Shown: positions 1-8,701 of the stretch, piece after piece
Layout of the letters: every line of letters starts with the position of its first letter
Numbering within the stretch: position 1 is the first letter of the stretch
Source of the DNA: Clostridia bacterium
GTDB lineage: Bacteria; Bacillota_A; Clostridia; Christensenellales; UBA1242
Assembly: GCA_017454425.1 (NCBI GenBank)
Contig: JAFTCZ010000078.1
Coordinates: forward strand, 1-15,327
Direction: 5' to 3'
Length of the DNA stretch: 15,327 bases
Made by a program: the position numbers and the translations under genes
Notes under the pieces: model-generated
Seen by the model: the letters and a program-made list of their open reading frames with translations, nothing else
Database searches by the model: none
What the model was told of the DNA's origin: nothing

Positions 1-22
1 ATTTATTCATAATAATGAATAT

Positions 23-1084
23 TTATTGTTCCAGCGGAATGTTTGGTAGTGCCGGAATATTTAATGGACTGCAATTTCCGTCTTTTAGCATAAAATATGC
101 AAGGCTTCCTATCATTGCGGCATTATCTGTGCAATATTCAAATTTTGGAAAAAGCACTTTTATGCCGTGTTTTTGCCCTTCTTGGGTTAACATTTCGCGC
201 AAATATGAGTTTGCAGATACTCCACCAGCAACGCAAACGGTATTTAAGTTGTTTTTTATGCATGCTTGAATTGTTTTTTGAACAACCATGCTAACTGCCT
301 CGTGCTGAAATGACGCACAAACTTGCGCAACATCAATTGCGTTGCCTTTGGCTGTTTGATTGTGTACATAATTAATAACGGCGGTTTTCAATCCACTAAA
401 ACTAAAATCGGGGCTGTCTTTTAATGATGAATGATGAACAAATTGCAATTCGGGCTTTATTCCTTTTGCAATTTTGTCTATTTTGGGGCCACCTGGATAG
501 CCAAGACCCACAACACGCGCAACTTTGTCAAAGCTCTCGCCTATTGCATCATCAATTGTTGTGCCAAAAAGTGTCATTTTTGTATAATCATCTACGCGAA
601 CTACTGCTGTATGTCCTCCACTAACTATCAAACAGCCAAAAGGTGGTTTGAGGTCTTTGTATGTGATATAGTTTGCGCATATATGCCCCTTTATGTGATT
701 GCAAGCAATAAGAGGCAAATCTAGTGCATATGCCAAGGCTTTTGCTGTTGTTAATCCCACAAGCAAAGACCCCACAAGCCCAGCCCCTTGCGTAACACCT
801 ATGGCATCAATATCCCCAAAGCCCAGTTTTGCATCATCTAGGGCTTTTTGCACAAGTGGCAAAATTGCCAAAATGTGGTTTCGGCTGGCAATTTCGGGCA
901 CTACGCCGCCAAAGCGTGTATGAATATCTACTTGTGACGAAAGCACATTTGATAGTACTTTTCGCCCGTTTTCGACTATGGCCACGCCCGTATCGTCACA
1001 ACTAGATTCAATAGCAAGAATGCGTACAACCGCTTTTGTACGCAAAATGTTCATTTTGTCACGCATTCTTTCTATATATGACAT
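23..1084 (-). CDS. tsaD: tRNA N6-threonylcarbamoyladenosine transferase TsaD
   Basis: TsaD (Kae1/Gcp family) transfers the threonylcarbamoyl group onto A37 of tRNAs that read ANN codons, working with TsaB and TsaE in the cytoplasm. The 353-residue product has the family's ASKHA-fold signatures: AIESSCDDTG near residues 24-33, the metal-binding histidines H130 and H134 in NHIKGH, SGGHT at 155-159, GESFDKVARVVGLGYPGGP at about 182-200, FSFSGLKTA at 227-235, AGGVSANSYLR at about 286-296 and CTDNAAM at 318-324. It is the last gene of the secA-prfB-tsaD group, 18 bases after prfB. An AAAGGA ribosome site about 10 bases upstream supports the ATG at 1084. That start gives about 18 residues before the conserved core, longer than usual; in-frame ATGs at 1066 and 1054 are alternatives. 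Stop is TAA. Identity is very secure; the exact start is less so. Confidence 0.97.
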   Translation of the reverse strand: MSYIERMRDKMNILRTKAVVRILAIESSCDDTGVAIVENGRKVLSNVLSSQVDIHTRFGGVVPEIASRNHILAILPLVQKALDDAKLGFGDIDAIGVTQGAGLVGSLLVGLTTAKALAYALDLPLIACNHIKGHICANYITYKDLKPPFGCLIVSGGHTAVVRVDDYTKMTLFGTTIDDAIGESFDKVARVVGLGYPGGPKIDKIAKGIKPELQFVHHSSLKDSPDFSFSGLKTAVINYVHNQTAKGNAIDVAQVCASFQHEAVSMVVQKTIQACIKNNLNTVCVAGGVSANSYLREMLTQEGQKHGIKVLFPKFEYCTDNAAMIGSLAYFMLKDGNCSPLNIPALPNIPLEQ

Positions 1085-1102
1085 ATTGTTTTTTTCCTTT
1101 TG

Positions 1103-2206
1103 CTATTCACTAATTTTTGATTGTCTTAAGTATTCGTTGATAAAATCTTGAATATCTCCGTCCATCACACGGTCAATATCACTTGTCTCATAATCCGTGC
1201 GGTGGTCTTTGCACATTGTGTATGGGCAAAATACATAACTGCGAATTTGGCTGCCCCATTCAATTTTTTTAAGTTTGCCCTGAATAGACTTTGTGTCTTG
1301 TTGGCGTTTTTGCTCTTCAAGTTCGGCAAGTTTTGATTTTAGCACATTAAGTGCATTTTGTTTGTTTTGTATTTGGCTGCGCTCGTTTTGGCAAGTAACA
1401 ATAATGCCTGTTGGCAAATGCTTGATGCGAACAGCACTATCTGTTGTGTTTACACCTTGTCCACCATGTCCACCGGCGTGAAAAGTGTCTATGCGGATAT
1501 CGCTTTCGGGAATTTGGATATCAATATCATTATCAATTTCGGGCATGACTTCGACTGACGCAAAACTTGTATGCCTGCGCGCATTGCTGTCAAACGGAGA
1601 TATGCGCACAAGACGATGCACTCCTTTTTCGGCCTTAAGATAGCCATAAGCATAATCACCTTCTATCATAAGTGTTACACTTTTTATACCCGCCTCGTCA
1701 CCATCTTGACGATCTAACACACTGACATCAAAATTTTGTTTTTCACAATATCTTAAGTACATGCGCTCTAGCATCATTGCCCAATCGCACGCTTCGGTGC
1801 CACCCGCCCCCGCCTGAATTGTAAATATTGCATTGTGCTTGTCATACTTTTCATTAAGCAAGGCAAGAAGGCGCATATCTTCTATTTTTGCAATTAATTT
1901 GGTTAGTTCGGCAGACAGGTCTTGCAATATATCATTATCATCTTCGCCACATTCATCAAACAAACTTTTTATGTTTTCAAACTGTGTGCAAAGTGATTTT
2001 ATTTTGTCCATTGTTTTATCCAAAAAATTGATACGCTTGCCAACAACCTGAACATTGTGCTGGTCGTTGTAAAAATCGGGCTGGGTTTGTTGAGCTAATA
2101 GTTCTTCTTTTTCTTTTATCAAAGTTTGCATATCAAAAACCGCCTGGATATCACCAAGCGTTTTTTGTATTTCTTGCAATTTAACTTTTATTTCAAAATA
2201 ATCCAT
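1103..2206 (-). CDS. prfB: peptide chain release factor 2 (RF2)
   Basis: RF2 recognises UAA and UGA stop codons and triggers release of the finished peptide in the ribosome. The 367-residue protein has an N-terminal helical domain (about 1-120), the RF2-specific SPF anticodon-like tripeptide at 203-205 and the catalytic GGQ at 248-250, followed by VNTTDSAVRI. The C-terminal WGSQIRSYVF (about 317-326) is standard. Length is normal. The programmed +1 frameshift with an in-frame UGA that many bacteria use near codon 26 is absent: the matching stretch (around residues 20-30) reads straight through. AAGAGG lies 4 bases upstream of the ATG at 2206. The gene sits 21 bases after secA, an adjacency also seen in Bacillus, and 18 bases before tsaD, so it is presumably cotranscribed with both. 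Residues flanking the GGQ are unusual (see findings). Confidence 0.97.
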   Translation of the reverse strand: MDYFEIKVKLQEIQKTLGDIQAVFDMQTLIKEKEELLAQQTQPDFYNDQHNVQVVGKRINFLDKTMDKIKSLCTQFENIKSLFDECGEDDNDILQDLSAELTKLIAKIEDMRLLALLNEKYDKHNAIFTIQAGAGGTEACDWAMMLERMYLRYCEKQNFDVSVLDRQDGDEAGIKSVTLMIEGDYAYGYLKAEKGVHRLVRISPFDSNARRHTSFASVEVMPEIDNDIDIQIPESDIRIDTFHAGGHGGQGVNTTDSAVRIKHLPTGIIVTCQNERSQIQNKQNALNVLKSKLAELEEQKRQQDTKSIQGKLKKIEWGSQIRSYVFCPYTMCKDHRTDYETSDIDRVMDGDIQDFINEYLRQSKISE

Positions 2207-2227
2207 AATTCCTCTTAAGATATTGGT

Positions 2228-4936
2228 TTATTTATCTTTACCACAGCAGTTTTTGTATTTTTTGCCACTTCCACAAGGGCAAGGGTCATTGCGACCAACT
2301 TCTTTGTCATTTCTTATTGGTTGTTTTGACTGTCCGCTTGCTTTTGCGCCCTCTTGTGCTGCAACAAATTCTTGGCGCTTGCGATTAACTTGCTCGATCA
2401 TAGCGCGAAAAGCATCTACATTCATGTTTAGCATAACCGAACTTGTCTCTCCGCGAATGCGAGCAACCATACCATCAAACATATTAAAACCAATCTTTTT
2501 GTATGCAACAATTGGGTCTTGACGACCATAAGCCAAAGTACCCACATCTCGCCTTAAATCTGACAGGGCATCAATGTGTTGCATCCATGCATGGTCAACA
2601 ACACTAAGTAGTACCGAACGCTCGATATCAGCAAACACAAGGCCCAACTCTTCGATTTGCTGCTTTTTCTCATCATATCTTGCAACAACATCATTTAATA
2701 TTTTATCGCGCAATTCTTCATAGACAATGTCTTCGCACATTTCTTCTGTTACAAAATTTGTGCCTTTTTTGTATAACTTATCCTCAAGATTGAGGTTTAT
2801 GCTTTGGATATCCCAATCTACGCTTGGCTTGTCAATATCTACGCTACTAAGCAATGCATCATCAACAAGGTCTGGGAACATCTCAACAATTTGTGCATGC
2901 ACATCTTCGCCGTCAAGAATAGAATTTCGTTGACCATAAATGATTGTGCGTTGTTTGTTAATGACATCATCATACTCAAGCAAATATCTACGGCTGGCAT
3001 AATGTGCAGCTTCGACTTTCTTTTGCGCGTTTTCGATCATATGTGTAAGCATTTTGCTGCGAAGTGGTGTGTCATCATCAACTTTCATAAAATTGGTGAT
3101 GTTTTTAAGGCGGTCACCAGCAAACACTCGCACCAAATCATCTTCGAATGAGATATAAAACACACTGCGACCTGGGTCACCCTGACGACCAGCACGACCA
3201 CGCAACTGGTTGTCAATTCGGCGTGATTCGTGGCGCTCGGTACCAATAATAAGTAAGCCACCAACTTCCAAAACTTTTTGCTTTTCTTCTTCGGTGTCTT
3301 TGGTGTATTTTTCAAGCAAACGCTCGTATTCTTCTTTGGCTTTTTTGGTGTCTTCGCTGTCCGGTGTTAATAACGAACTTGCCACCTCAATTTGCCCATG
3401 AGTATATCCCAGCCTATTCATCTCGGCCTTTGCAAGATATTGTGCGTTACCACCAAGCAAAATGTCTGTTCCACGACCGGCCATGTTTGTTGCAATAGTA
3501 ACCATGCCATATCGTCCTGCTTGGGCAACAATTTCACTTTCTTGGGCGTGGTTTTTTGCGTTTAAGACCTTGTGCGGAATTTTAAGGTCCTTAAGCATGT
3601 TTGAAATTTGCTCGGACTTTTCGATTGTTATTGTACCAACAAGAACAGGTTGACCTGTTTCGTGGGCTTCGGCAACACGATTGACAACGGCACGCAATTT
3701 ACCCTCGATTGCAGGATAAATAATATCTGGCTCGTCAATACGCTTGTTTGGCAAGTTTGGCGGAATGGTAACAACATCAAGGTTGTAAATTTTGTTAAAT
3801 TCGCCTTCCTCGGTTTTTGCAGTACCAGTCATACCACTAATTTTTGAATATAGCCTAAAGAAGTTTTGAAGTGTGATTGTTGCAACTGTCAAGTTTTCGT
3901 CTTTTATTGCAACACCTTCTTTTGCTTCTATTGCCTGGTGCAAACCATTGCTGTAACGCCTGCCTTCCATAATACGGCCGGTAAACTCGTCAACAATAAG
4001 CACTTGCCCGTCATGGACAACATAGTTGCTATCTAGTTTGAATAAAACATTGGCTTGCAAAGCGTTTAAGATGTATTGGTTTAGTTCTACGCACTTTAGG
4101 TCACTTAATGACTCGACGCCAAAAAATTCTTCGGCCTTTAATGTGCCTTGTTCGGTAAGGTGAACCCTGCGGTGTTCTTCGTCAACCGAATAATCTTCAT
4201 CACGGCGCAATTTTTTGAAGAATTTTTGCGCTTTAATGTACATGTCACTACTCTTAAAGCCTTTTCCGCTTATGATAAGTGGTGTGCGGGCTTCGTCAAT
4301 AAGAATGCTATCTACCTCGTCGATGATAGCAAAGTTATATCCCCTGCATCGGCGGTCAGCAGCACGAGTAACCATGTTGTCACGAAGATAGTCAAAACCA
4401 AGTTCGTTGTTTGTGCAATATGTTATGTCGCAATCATAAACAGCCTTTTTTTGTTGTGGTGTCATGTTTGATAAAGAGCACCCAACAGTCAAACCCAAAA
4501 AGCGGTGAACTTTTCCCATCCACTCGGCATCACGGCTGGCAAGATATTCGTTAACTGTGACAATATGCACGCCCTTGCCACTAAGGGCATTTAAGTATGC
4601 AGGAAGCGTACTAACCAAAGTTTTACCTTCACCTGTACGCATTTCGGCAACACGGCCCTGATGCAAAACAATTCCACCAATAATCTGCACCCTAAAGTGG
4701 CGCATGCCTAGTACCCTAACACTAGCCTCACGAACAACAGCAAATGCATCATACAAAATGTCATCTAGAGTTTCGCCATTTTGCAATCTGTCTTTTAATA
4801 CTTGTGTTTGTGCCTGCAATGTGGCATTATCCATGGCCTGATATTTTGGCTCGAGAGCCTCGACCATATCACACATTTTGTTTAATTTTTTGAGGCTGCG
4901 CTTGTTGTCAGACTCAAAAATGCTAAATAGTCCCAT
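2228..4936 (-). CDS. secA: preprotein translocase ATPase SecA
   Basis: SecA is the ATPase that drives unfolded preproteins through the SecYEG channel at the inner face of the membrane. Numbering from the upstream ATG, the protein shows Walker A (TGEGKT, about 102-107), the DEVDSILIDEARTPLIISG motif-II region (208-225), the start of NBD2 with SGMTGTA (368-374), NMAGRGTDILLGGN (485-498) and RIDNQLRGRAGRQGDPG (574-590). A C-terminal zinc tail follows, with Cys 887, 889, 898 and 899 in a CxCx8CC pattern. Total length of about 902 is typical for a SecA with the zinc tail. Two tandem ATGs exist, at 4939 and 4936. The AGGAG at 4943-4947 is 3 bases from the first and 6 from the second, so I prefer 4936; the choice changes one residue. 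It is first of the secA-prfB-tsaD group and has a consensus -10 upstream. Confidence 0.97.
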   Translation of the reverse strand: MGLFSIFESDNKRSLKKLNKMCDMVEALEPKYQAMDNATLQAQTQVLKDRLQNGETLDDILYDAFAVVREASVRVLGMRHFRVQIIGGIVLHQGRVAEMRTGEGKTLVSTLPAYLNALSGKGVHIVTVNEYLASRDAEWMGKVHRFLGLTVGCSLSNMTPQQKKAVYDCDITYCTNNELGFDYLRDNMVTRAADRRCRGYNFAIIDEVDSILIDEARTPLIISGKGFKSSDMYIKAQKFFKKLRRDEDYSVDEEHRRVHLTEQGTLKAEEFFGVESLSDLKCVELNQYILNALQANVLFKLDSNYVVHDGQVLIVDEFTGRIMEGRRYSNGLHQAIEAKEGVAIKDENLTVATITLQNFFRLYSKISGMTGTAKTEEGEFNKIYNLDVVTIPPNLPNKRIDEPDIIYPAIEGKLRAVVNRVAEAHETGQPVLVGTITIEKSEQISNMLKDLKIPHKVLNAKNHAQESEIVAQAGRYGMVTIATNMAGRGTDILLGGNAQYLAKAEMNRLGYTHGQIEVASSLLTPDSEDTKKAKEEYERLLEKYTKDTEEEKQKVLEVGGLLIIGTERHESRRIDNQLRGRAGRQGDPGRSVFYISFEDDLVRVFAGDRLKNITNFMKVDDDTPLRSKMLTHMIENAQKKVEAAHYASRRYLLEYDDVINKQRTIIYGQRNSILDGEDVHAQIVEMFPDLVDDALLSSVDIDKPSVDWDIQSINLNLEDKLYKKGTNFVTEEMCEDIVYEELRDKILNDVVARYDEKKQQIEELGLVFADIERSVLLSVVDHAWMQHIDALSDLRRDVGTLAYGRQDPIVAYKKIGFNMFDGMVARIRGETSSVMLNMNVDAFRAMIEQVNRKRQEFVAAQEGAKASGQSKQPIRNDKEVGRNDPCPCGSGKKYKNCCGKDK

Positions 4937-4942
4937 CATAAT

Positions 4943-4947
4943 CTCCT
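4943..4947 (-). promoter_or_regulatory. ribosome binding site of secA
   Basis: AGGAG on the minus strand lies 3 bases before the first of two tandem ATG codons and 6 bases before the second. The second distance is the normal one, so this site favours initiation at 4936. Confidence 0.7.
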
Positions 4948-4968
4948 AAAATAAAAACAATTTAGTGC

Positions 4969-4974
4969 ATTATA
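4969..4974 (-). promoter_or_regulatory. probable -10 element of a secA promoter
   Basis: A perfect TATAAT lies about 30 bases upstream of the secA start on the minus strand, predicting a leader of roughly 23 bases. No good -35 box sits at 16-18 bases; the best position reads TTTTAT inside an A/T run. The call therefore rests on the -10 alone and on its place just after the comF terminator hairpin. Confidence 0.4.
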
Positions 4975-4983
4975 CAACAATTC

Positions 4984-5009
4984 AAAAAAAAATAAAAGCA
5001 TAATTGCTT
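4984..5009 (-). terminator. probable intrinsic terminator after comF
   Basis: Downstream of the comF stop, on the minus strand, a short hairpin (AAGCA, loop ATTA, TGCTT; arms at 5005-5009 and 4996-5000) is followed within three bases by nine consecutive T residues. The stem is only 5 bp with two G/C pairs, so it is weak. Its position at the comF-secA junction and the long T tract support a terminator role for the lon-engB-recD2-comF group. Confidence 0.5.
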
Positions 5010-5022
5010 ATTTTTTGTTATT

Positions 5023-5859
5023 TTATTTGGTTTCGGCATTTTTTTCGGTGCGCAACTTTGACATTGCATACGCAAAAGTTAATACATACACATGCGCTGC
5101 CCCTGCCTTAAATAGTACATCAGCACACACATTTGCTGTTGCACCCGTTGTCATAACATCATCAATTAACAACACATTTTTGCCTTTTATTAGGTGTTTG
5201 TTGTTTGCAACAATACTGCCATTTAGGTTGTTTTGCCTATCGTCATAACCTAGACCCACTTGATCATGCGTGTCATGAATTTTTAATAAAACTTTATCGC
5301 TTAGGGGTTTTGAAATGGTTTTTGAAATAACTTTTGCAAGCAACAAAGACTGGTTGTACCCCCGTGTTTTTAGACGCTTTTTTGAAATTGGTACAGGCAA
5401 AACAATATCACAATCCCAATCTAAACTTTGATATTTGTTGGCCATTAGTTTTGACATAGTGCCAGCAAAATATGTTTTGCCGCCAAATTTTAGCCCATAA
5501 ATTAACTTTTGTGCTTCACCCTCATAACTGCAAACGCATCTTGCTGCATCAAAAACTCGCTTTTTGTCCATACAATCTAAACAAAAACTACCATCACCAA
5601 CAAGTTTTGCGCCACAGCGTTTGCATGAGTTATTTTCGTCAATAAAGTTGATATTTTTAAGACAGTTTTGGCAAATTTCGACTTCCAAAACGCTTGGCAA
5701 ATCTCTGCCACAGCAAATACACTTTATGTTTGACGGAAACAAAAGCTGCGATAATGCGAAAGAAGTATTCGCAAAAAATGTTTTTAATATATTTTTTCTC
5801 TTTTTTGAAACATCTGTTAATTCTTGATTTGAATTAAGTTTAATTTTGTGTTTGAGCAT
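5023..5859 (-). CDS. comF: ComF family protein (amidophosphoribosyltransferase-like)
   Basis: This is a ComFC-type protein, a phosphoribosyltransferase-fold factor linked to DNA uptake in naturally competent bacteria and widespread in non-competent ones. The 278-residue product has an N-terminal zinc-ribbon region with four Cys pairs (C47/C50, C63/C66, C79/C82, C93/C96). The transferase domain follows: LPVPISKKRLKTRGYNQS at about 154-171 and the PRPP-binding loop LIDDVMTTGAT at 231-241. The ATG at 5859 lies inside recD2, overlapping it by 20 bases, with GGAG about 10 bases upstream, so translation is probably coupled to recD2. About 40 residues precede the first Cys pair, somewhat longer than usual, and a downstream start cannot be fully excluded. 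It is last in its group, ahead of a probable terminator. The competence role is known from the family only; no other com gene is visible here. Confidence 0.92.
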   Translation of the reverse strand: MLKHKIKLNSNQELTDVSKKRKNILKTFFANTSFALSQLLFPSNIKCICCGRDLPSVLEVEICQNCLKNINFIDENNSCKRCGAKLVGDGSFCLDCMDKKRVFDAARCVCSYEGEAQKLIYGLKFGGKTYFAGTMSKLMANKYQSLDWDCDIVLPVPISKKRLKTRGYNQSLLLAKVISKTISKPLSDKVLLKIHDTHDQVGLGYDDRQNNLNGSIVANNKHLIKGKNVLLIDDVMTTGATANVCADVLFKAGAAHVYVLTFAYAMSKLRTEKNAETK

Positions 5860-8095
5860 CTAACAACTTCTCCGCTTTTTCATTTTGCTGGACCAAAAAG
5901 ATTGACAATGCACTATATCTTGTGGCTGTGTAATCGTTGTTTACCATCATTTTTAAGTGAAAATATTGCCCCACAAGCACAACCATCTTTTTTGCACGAG
6001 TAACGCCTGTGTACAAAAGATTTCGTGTAAGAATGCTGCTTGCACCACCAATAATTGGCATAATAACAACATCAAATTCACTTCCTTGTGACTTATGTAT
6101 TGTTATTGCATAACTTAATGAAAGTTGCGGCAAATCTGTTTTTTGATAGGTTGCAATGCGACCATCTTCAAAGGTTACTTCGACGGCACCCGCCTCGGTT
6201 ATGTTTGTAATTGTGCCAATGTCACCATTAAATACTGCTTCGCCATGCTCAACTCGAACCCCGTCAAAACGCTTCCATTCGAGGTTGTAGTTGTTTTGCG
6301 TTTGCATAACTTTGTCACCTAGCCTAAAAGTAACATCACCCACAACCACATCATGATATTGAGGATTGCGTGGGTTTATGATGTTTTGAATTTGAGCATT
6401 AATGTTATCAACCCCACAAATTCCGGCCTTAAGTGGCGCCAAAACTTGTATTTTTTGCGGCTCGATGTTCAAAAATCTTGGAATACGCACAGCCTGCAAA
6501 TCAAGAATTCGGCGCAACACTGCACTTGGGTCGGCGCACTTTTCGAAAAAGAAATCTTTGCTAGAATTGTCAATTTTGGGCATTTGCCCATTGTTGATGG
6601 CATGAGCATTAACAATTATTAAACTTTTGTCCGCCTGACGATAAATTTTTGTAAGCGAAACAACCGGAATAACCCCCGAACTAATAATATCGGCAAGAAC
6701 ATTGCCCGCCCCCACACTTGGCAACTGGTTTTTGTCGCCCACAAGTATAAGACGAGCATTTGGGCGAAGTGCCGAAATAAGGCTGTGCATTAATTGAACA
6801 TCAACCATAGATACCTCATCAACAATCACAACATCACTAGGCAAAGGATTGCGTTCGTTGTAAACAAATCTTTCGTGATTGTTTTCCATTCGTCCTGCAC
6901 CAAAATCAAGCATCAACGCCCTATGAATTGTGCTTGCGTCTGCGCCACAACTTTCGCTCATGCGTTTTGCAGCACGCCCTGTTGGGGCAAGCAAACTAAC
7001 AACTTGCCTGTGGTTTTTAAGAATATTAAGAATACACTTTATGATTGTTGTTTTTCCTGTACCTGGGCCTCCTGTAATAACCGAAACACCATTATTGATG
7101 GCAGAAATGACGGCCTTTTTTTGGTCGTCGTGCAATTCGACATCATTAATTTGTTCAAAATGCTCAATTTCGTCATCTAGGTCGAGTGTTGGCAGCAAAT
7201 TTGATGACAAAACAAGCAATTTGTTGGCTATGTGTTGCTCGAGTAAATAAAACTGCAAAAGCATGATGCATTCACAATCATTTATCACAAGTTCTTTTAT
7301 AAAGCCCTCGAATACAAGACTTTTTATCACATTATTCAAAAGTTCTTGATATTCATCAAAATCAATTTCTAATAGTTTTGACAAATCTTCAATTAATTCG
7401 GCTTTTGGCAAATATGTGTTGCCATTTTTTTCGCTGCTTTCACCCAAAACATAAACAAGACCTGCCCTAATCCTAAATTCGCTGTTTGTTTGAATACCCA
7501 AACTCATCGCAATTTTGTCAGCAGACTTAAAGCCCACACCACGAATATCCTCTACCAATTTGTAAGGGTTTTTTTGTATAATATCTTTTGCATTATCGCC
7601 ATATGTATTAAAAATTTTAACTGCCATATTAACCGATATGTTGTATTGTTGCAAAAACATCACTGTATCTTGCATACGCCTAAGGTTGATAAAAGCATGA
7701 TGAATGTCTGCTGCTTTTTTTGTGCTTACGCCCGAAACTTGAGTAAGTTTTAATGGGTTAAACTCGATGACATCAAGCGTATCTTTGCCAAATGCAGCTA
7801 CGATTTTTTTTGCAGTTATTTCACCAATACCAGATATTAGGCCACTTGAAAGATATTTTTGAATTGCCTCGGTAGAAGTTGGTTCTTCTATCTCAAAACT
7901 ATCAACACCAAATTGTTCGCCCCACTTATTGTTGGACATAAAATGCCCTTGTGCAATTATTGTTTGCCCCTCAAACAAAGAAGGAATTTTGCCCACTATG
8001 GTAATTTTTTCGCCATTGCAGTCAATTTTTGCAACAGTATAACCATTTTCTTTGTTTTGAAAAATGATACTTTCGACATTACCTTTTATGACCAT
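5840..8095 (-). CDS. recD2: ATP-dependent DNA helicase RecD2 (RecD-like, SF1B)
   Basis: RecD2 is a 5'-3' superfamily 1B helicase found in bacteria independently of RecBC and linked to replication-fork and recombination repair. The 751-residue protein has an N-terminal OB-like region (about 1-75) and helix-hairpin-helix modules (SGLISGIGEITAKK at about 84-97, VSGVSTKKAADI at 120-131, IRGVGFKSADKIA at 184-196). The helicase core has Walker A GGPGTGKTT (342-350), Walker B VVIVDEVSMV (422-431), GDKNQLPSVGAGN (453-465), a UvrD-like SYAITIHKSQGSEFD (661-675) and TGVTRAKK (696-703). Length fits stand-alone RecD2. GAGGG lies a few bases upstream of the ATG at 8095, and the gene starts 15 bases after the engB stop. 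Its 3' end contains the comF start codon. Identity is secure. Confidence 0.96.
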   Translation of the reverse strand: MVIKGNVESIIFQNKENGYTVAKIDCNGEKITIVGKIPSLFEGQTIIAQGHFMSNNKWGEQFGVDSFEIEEPTSTEAIQKYLSSGLISGIGEITAKKIVAAFGKDTLDVIEFNPLKLTQVSGVSTKKAADIHHAFINLRRMQDTVMFLQQYNISVNMAVKIFNTYGDNAKDIIQKNPYKLVEDIRGVGFKSADKIAMSLGIQTNSEFRIRAGLVYVLGESSEKNGNTYLPKAELIEDLSKLLEIDFDEYQELLNNVIKSLVFEGFIKELVINDCECIMLLQFYLLEQHIANKLLVLSSNLLPTLDLDDEIEHFEQINDVELHDDQKKAVISAINNGVSVITGGPGTGKTTIIKCILNILKNHRQVVSLLAPTGRAAKRMSESCGADASTIHRALMLDFGAGRMENNHERFVYNERNPLPSDVVIVDEVSMVDVQLMHSLISALRPNARLILVGDKNQLPSVGAGNVLADIISSGVIPVVSLTKIYRQADKSLIIVNAHAINNGQMPKIDNSSKDFFFEKCADPSAVLRRILDLQAVRIPRFLNIEPQKIQVLAPLKAGICGVDNINAQIQNIINPRNPQYHDVVVGDVTFRLGDKVMQTQNNYNLEWKRFDGVRVEHGEAVFNGDIGTITNITEAGAVEVTFEDGRIATYQKTDLPQLSLSYAITIHKSQGSEFDVVIMPIIGGASSILTRNLLYTGVTRAKKMVVLVGQYFHLKMMVNNDYTATRYSALSIFLVQQNEKAEKLLDAQTQN

Positions 8096-8110
8096 AATTC
8101 CCTCTTTTTT

Positions 8111-8698
8111 TTAATTATCTAAAGCTTTTTCTAGACGCTCGAGTATTTTTTCTTTTCCTATTTTTTTATCGCTGGACACATACAAAACATCTTGTGTACC
8201 TACACCAAAAGTATTGGCTATTGTTTGTATGTTTTTGTACAATTCGCTTTTTCCTATCTTGTCAATTTTGGTTGCTATAATGCAAAATGGTATGCCATAA
8301 ACATACAAATAATTTACCATTTGCATATCAAGTGGAGATGGCTGATGCCTAACATCAACCAAAACACAAGCAAGTTTTAATGATTTTGTATTTTGCAAAT
8401 AGCCACCAATAAGTGACTGCCACTCTTTTTGAGTTGTTTTGCTGGCTTGTGCAAAACCATATCCCGGCAAATCGACAAGATAAAACTGCCCATTTATCTT
8501 AAAAAAGTTGATAAGTCTTGTGCGCCCGGGGGTACTACTTGTTTTGGCAAGATTGTTTCGATTTGTGATAAAATTTATGAGAGAAGACTTGCCTACATTA
8601 CTTCTTCCTACAAAAGTAATTTGTGGCAAGTCATCAAAACAAGATAGATTGTTGGCGTTGTTGACACTAGTCACAAACTCTGCACTTTTGACAATCAT
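8111..8698 (-). CDS. engB: ribosome biogenesis GTP-binding protein EngB (YsxC/YihA)
   Basis: EngB is an essential TrmE-Era-class GTPase needed for late assembly of the 50S ribosomal subunit. The 195-residue protein is full length and carries every G motif: G1 GRSNVGKS at 31-38, G2 around TPGRT (56-60), G3 DLPG at 76-79, G4 TKID at 143-146, and a G5-like VSSDKK at 174-179. Its AAGGAG ribosome site (8705-8710) lies inside the last codons of lon. The lon stop and the engB ATG are separated by 3 bases, so the two are probably translationally coupled. The lon-engB (lonA-ysxC) pairing is known in Bacillus. recD2 follows after 15 bases. Confidence 0.97.
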   Translation of the reverse strand: MIVKSAEFVTSVNNANNLSCFDDLPQITFVGRSNVGKSSLINFITNRNNLAKTSSTPGRTRLINFFKINGQFYLVDLPGYGFAQASKTTQKEWQSLIGGYLQNTKSLKLACVLVDVRHQPSPLDMQMVNYLYVYGIPFCIIATKIDKIGKSELYKNIQTIANTFGVGTQDVLYVSSDKKIGKEKILERLEKALDN

Positions 8699-8701
8699 AT
8701 A

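Noticed and set aside
4..21. 7-bp inverted repeat TATTCAT/ATGAATA just after the tsaD stop
   Set aside because: The stem is nearly all A/T, no T tract follows on the minus strand, and the window ends there, so neither a terminator nor the start of a next gene can be supported.
6794..7180. Plus-strand open frame of 128 codons opposite recD2
   Set aside because: It is antisense to the helicase core, rich in Cys, Asn and Ile from reversed codons, with no recognisable family or initiation signal.
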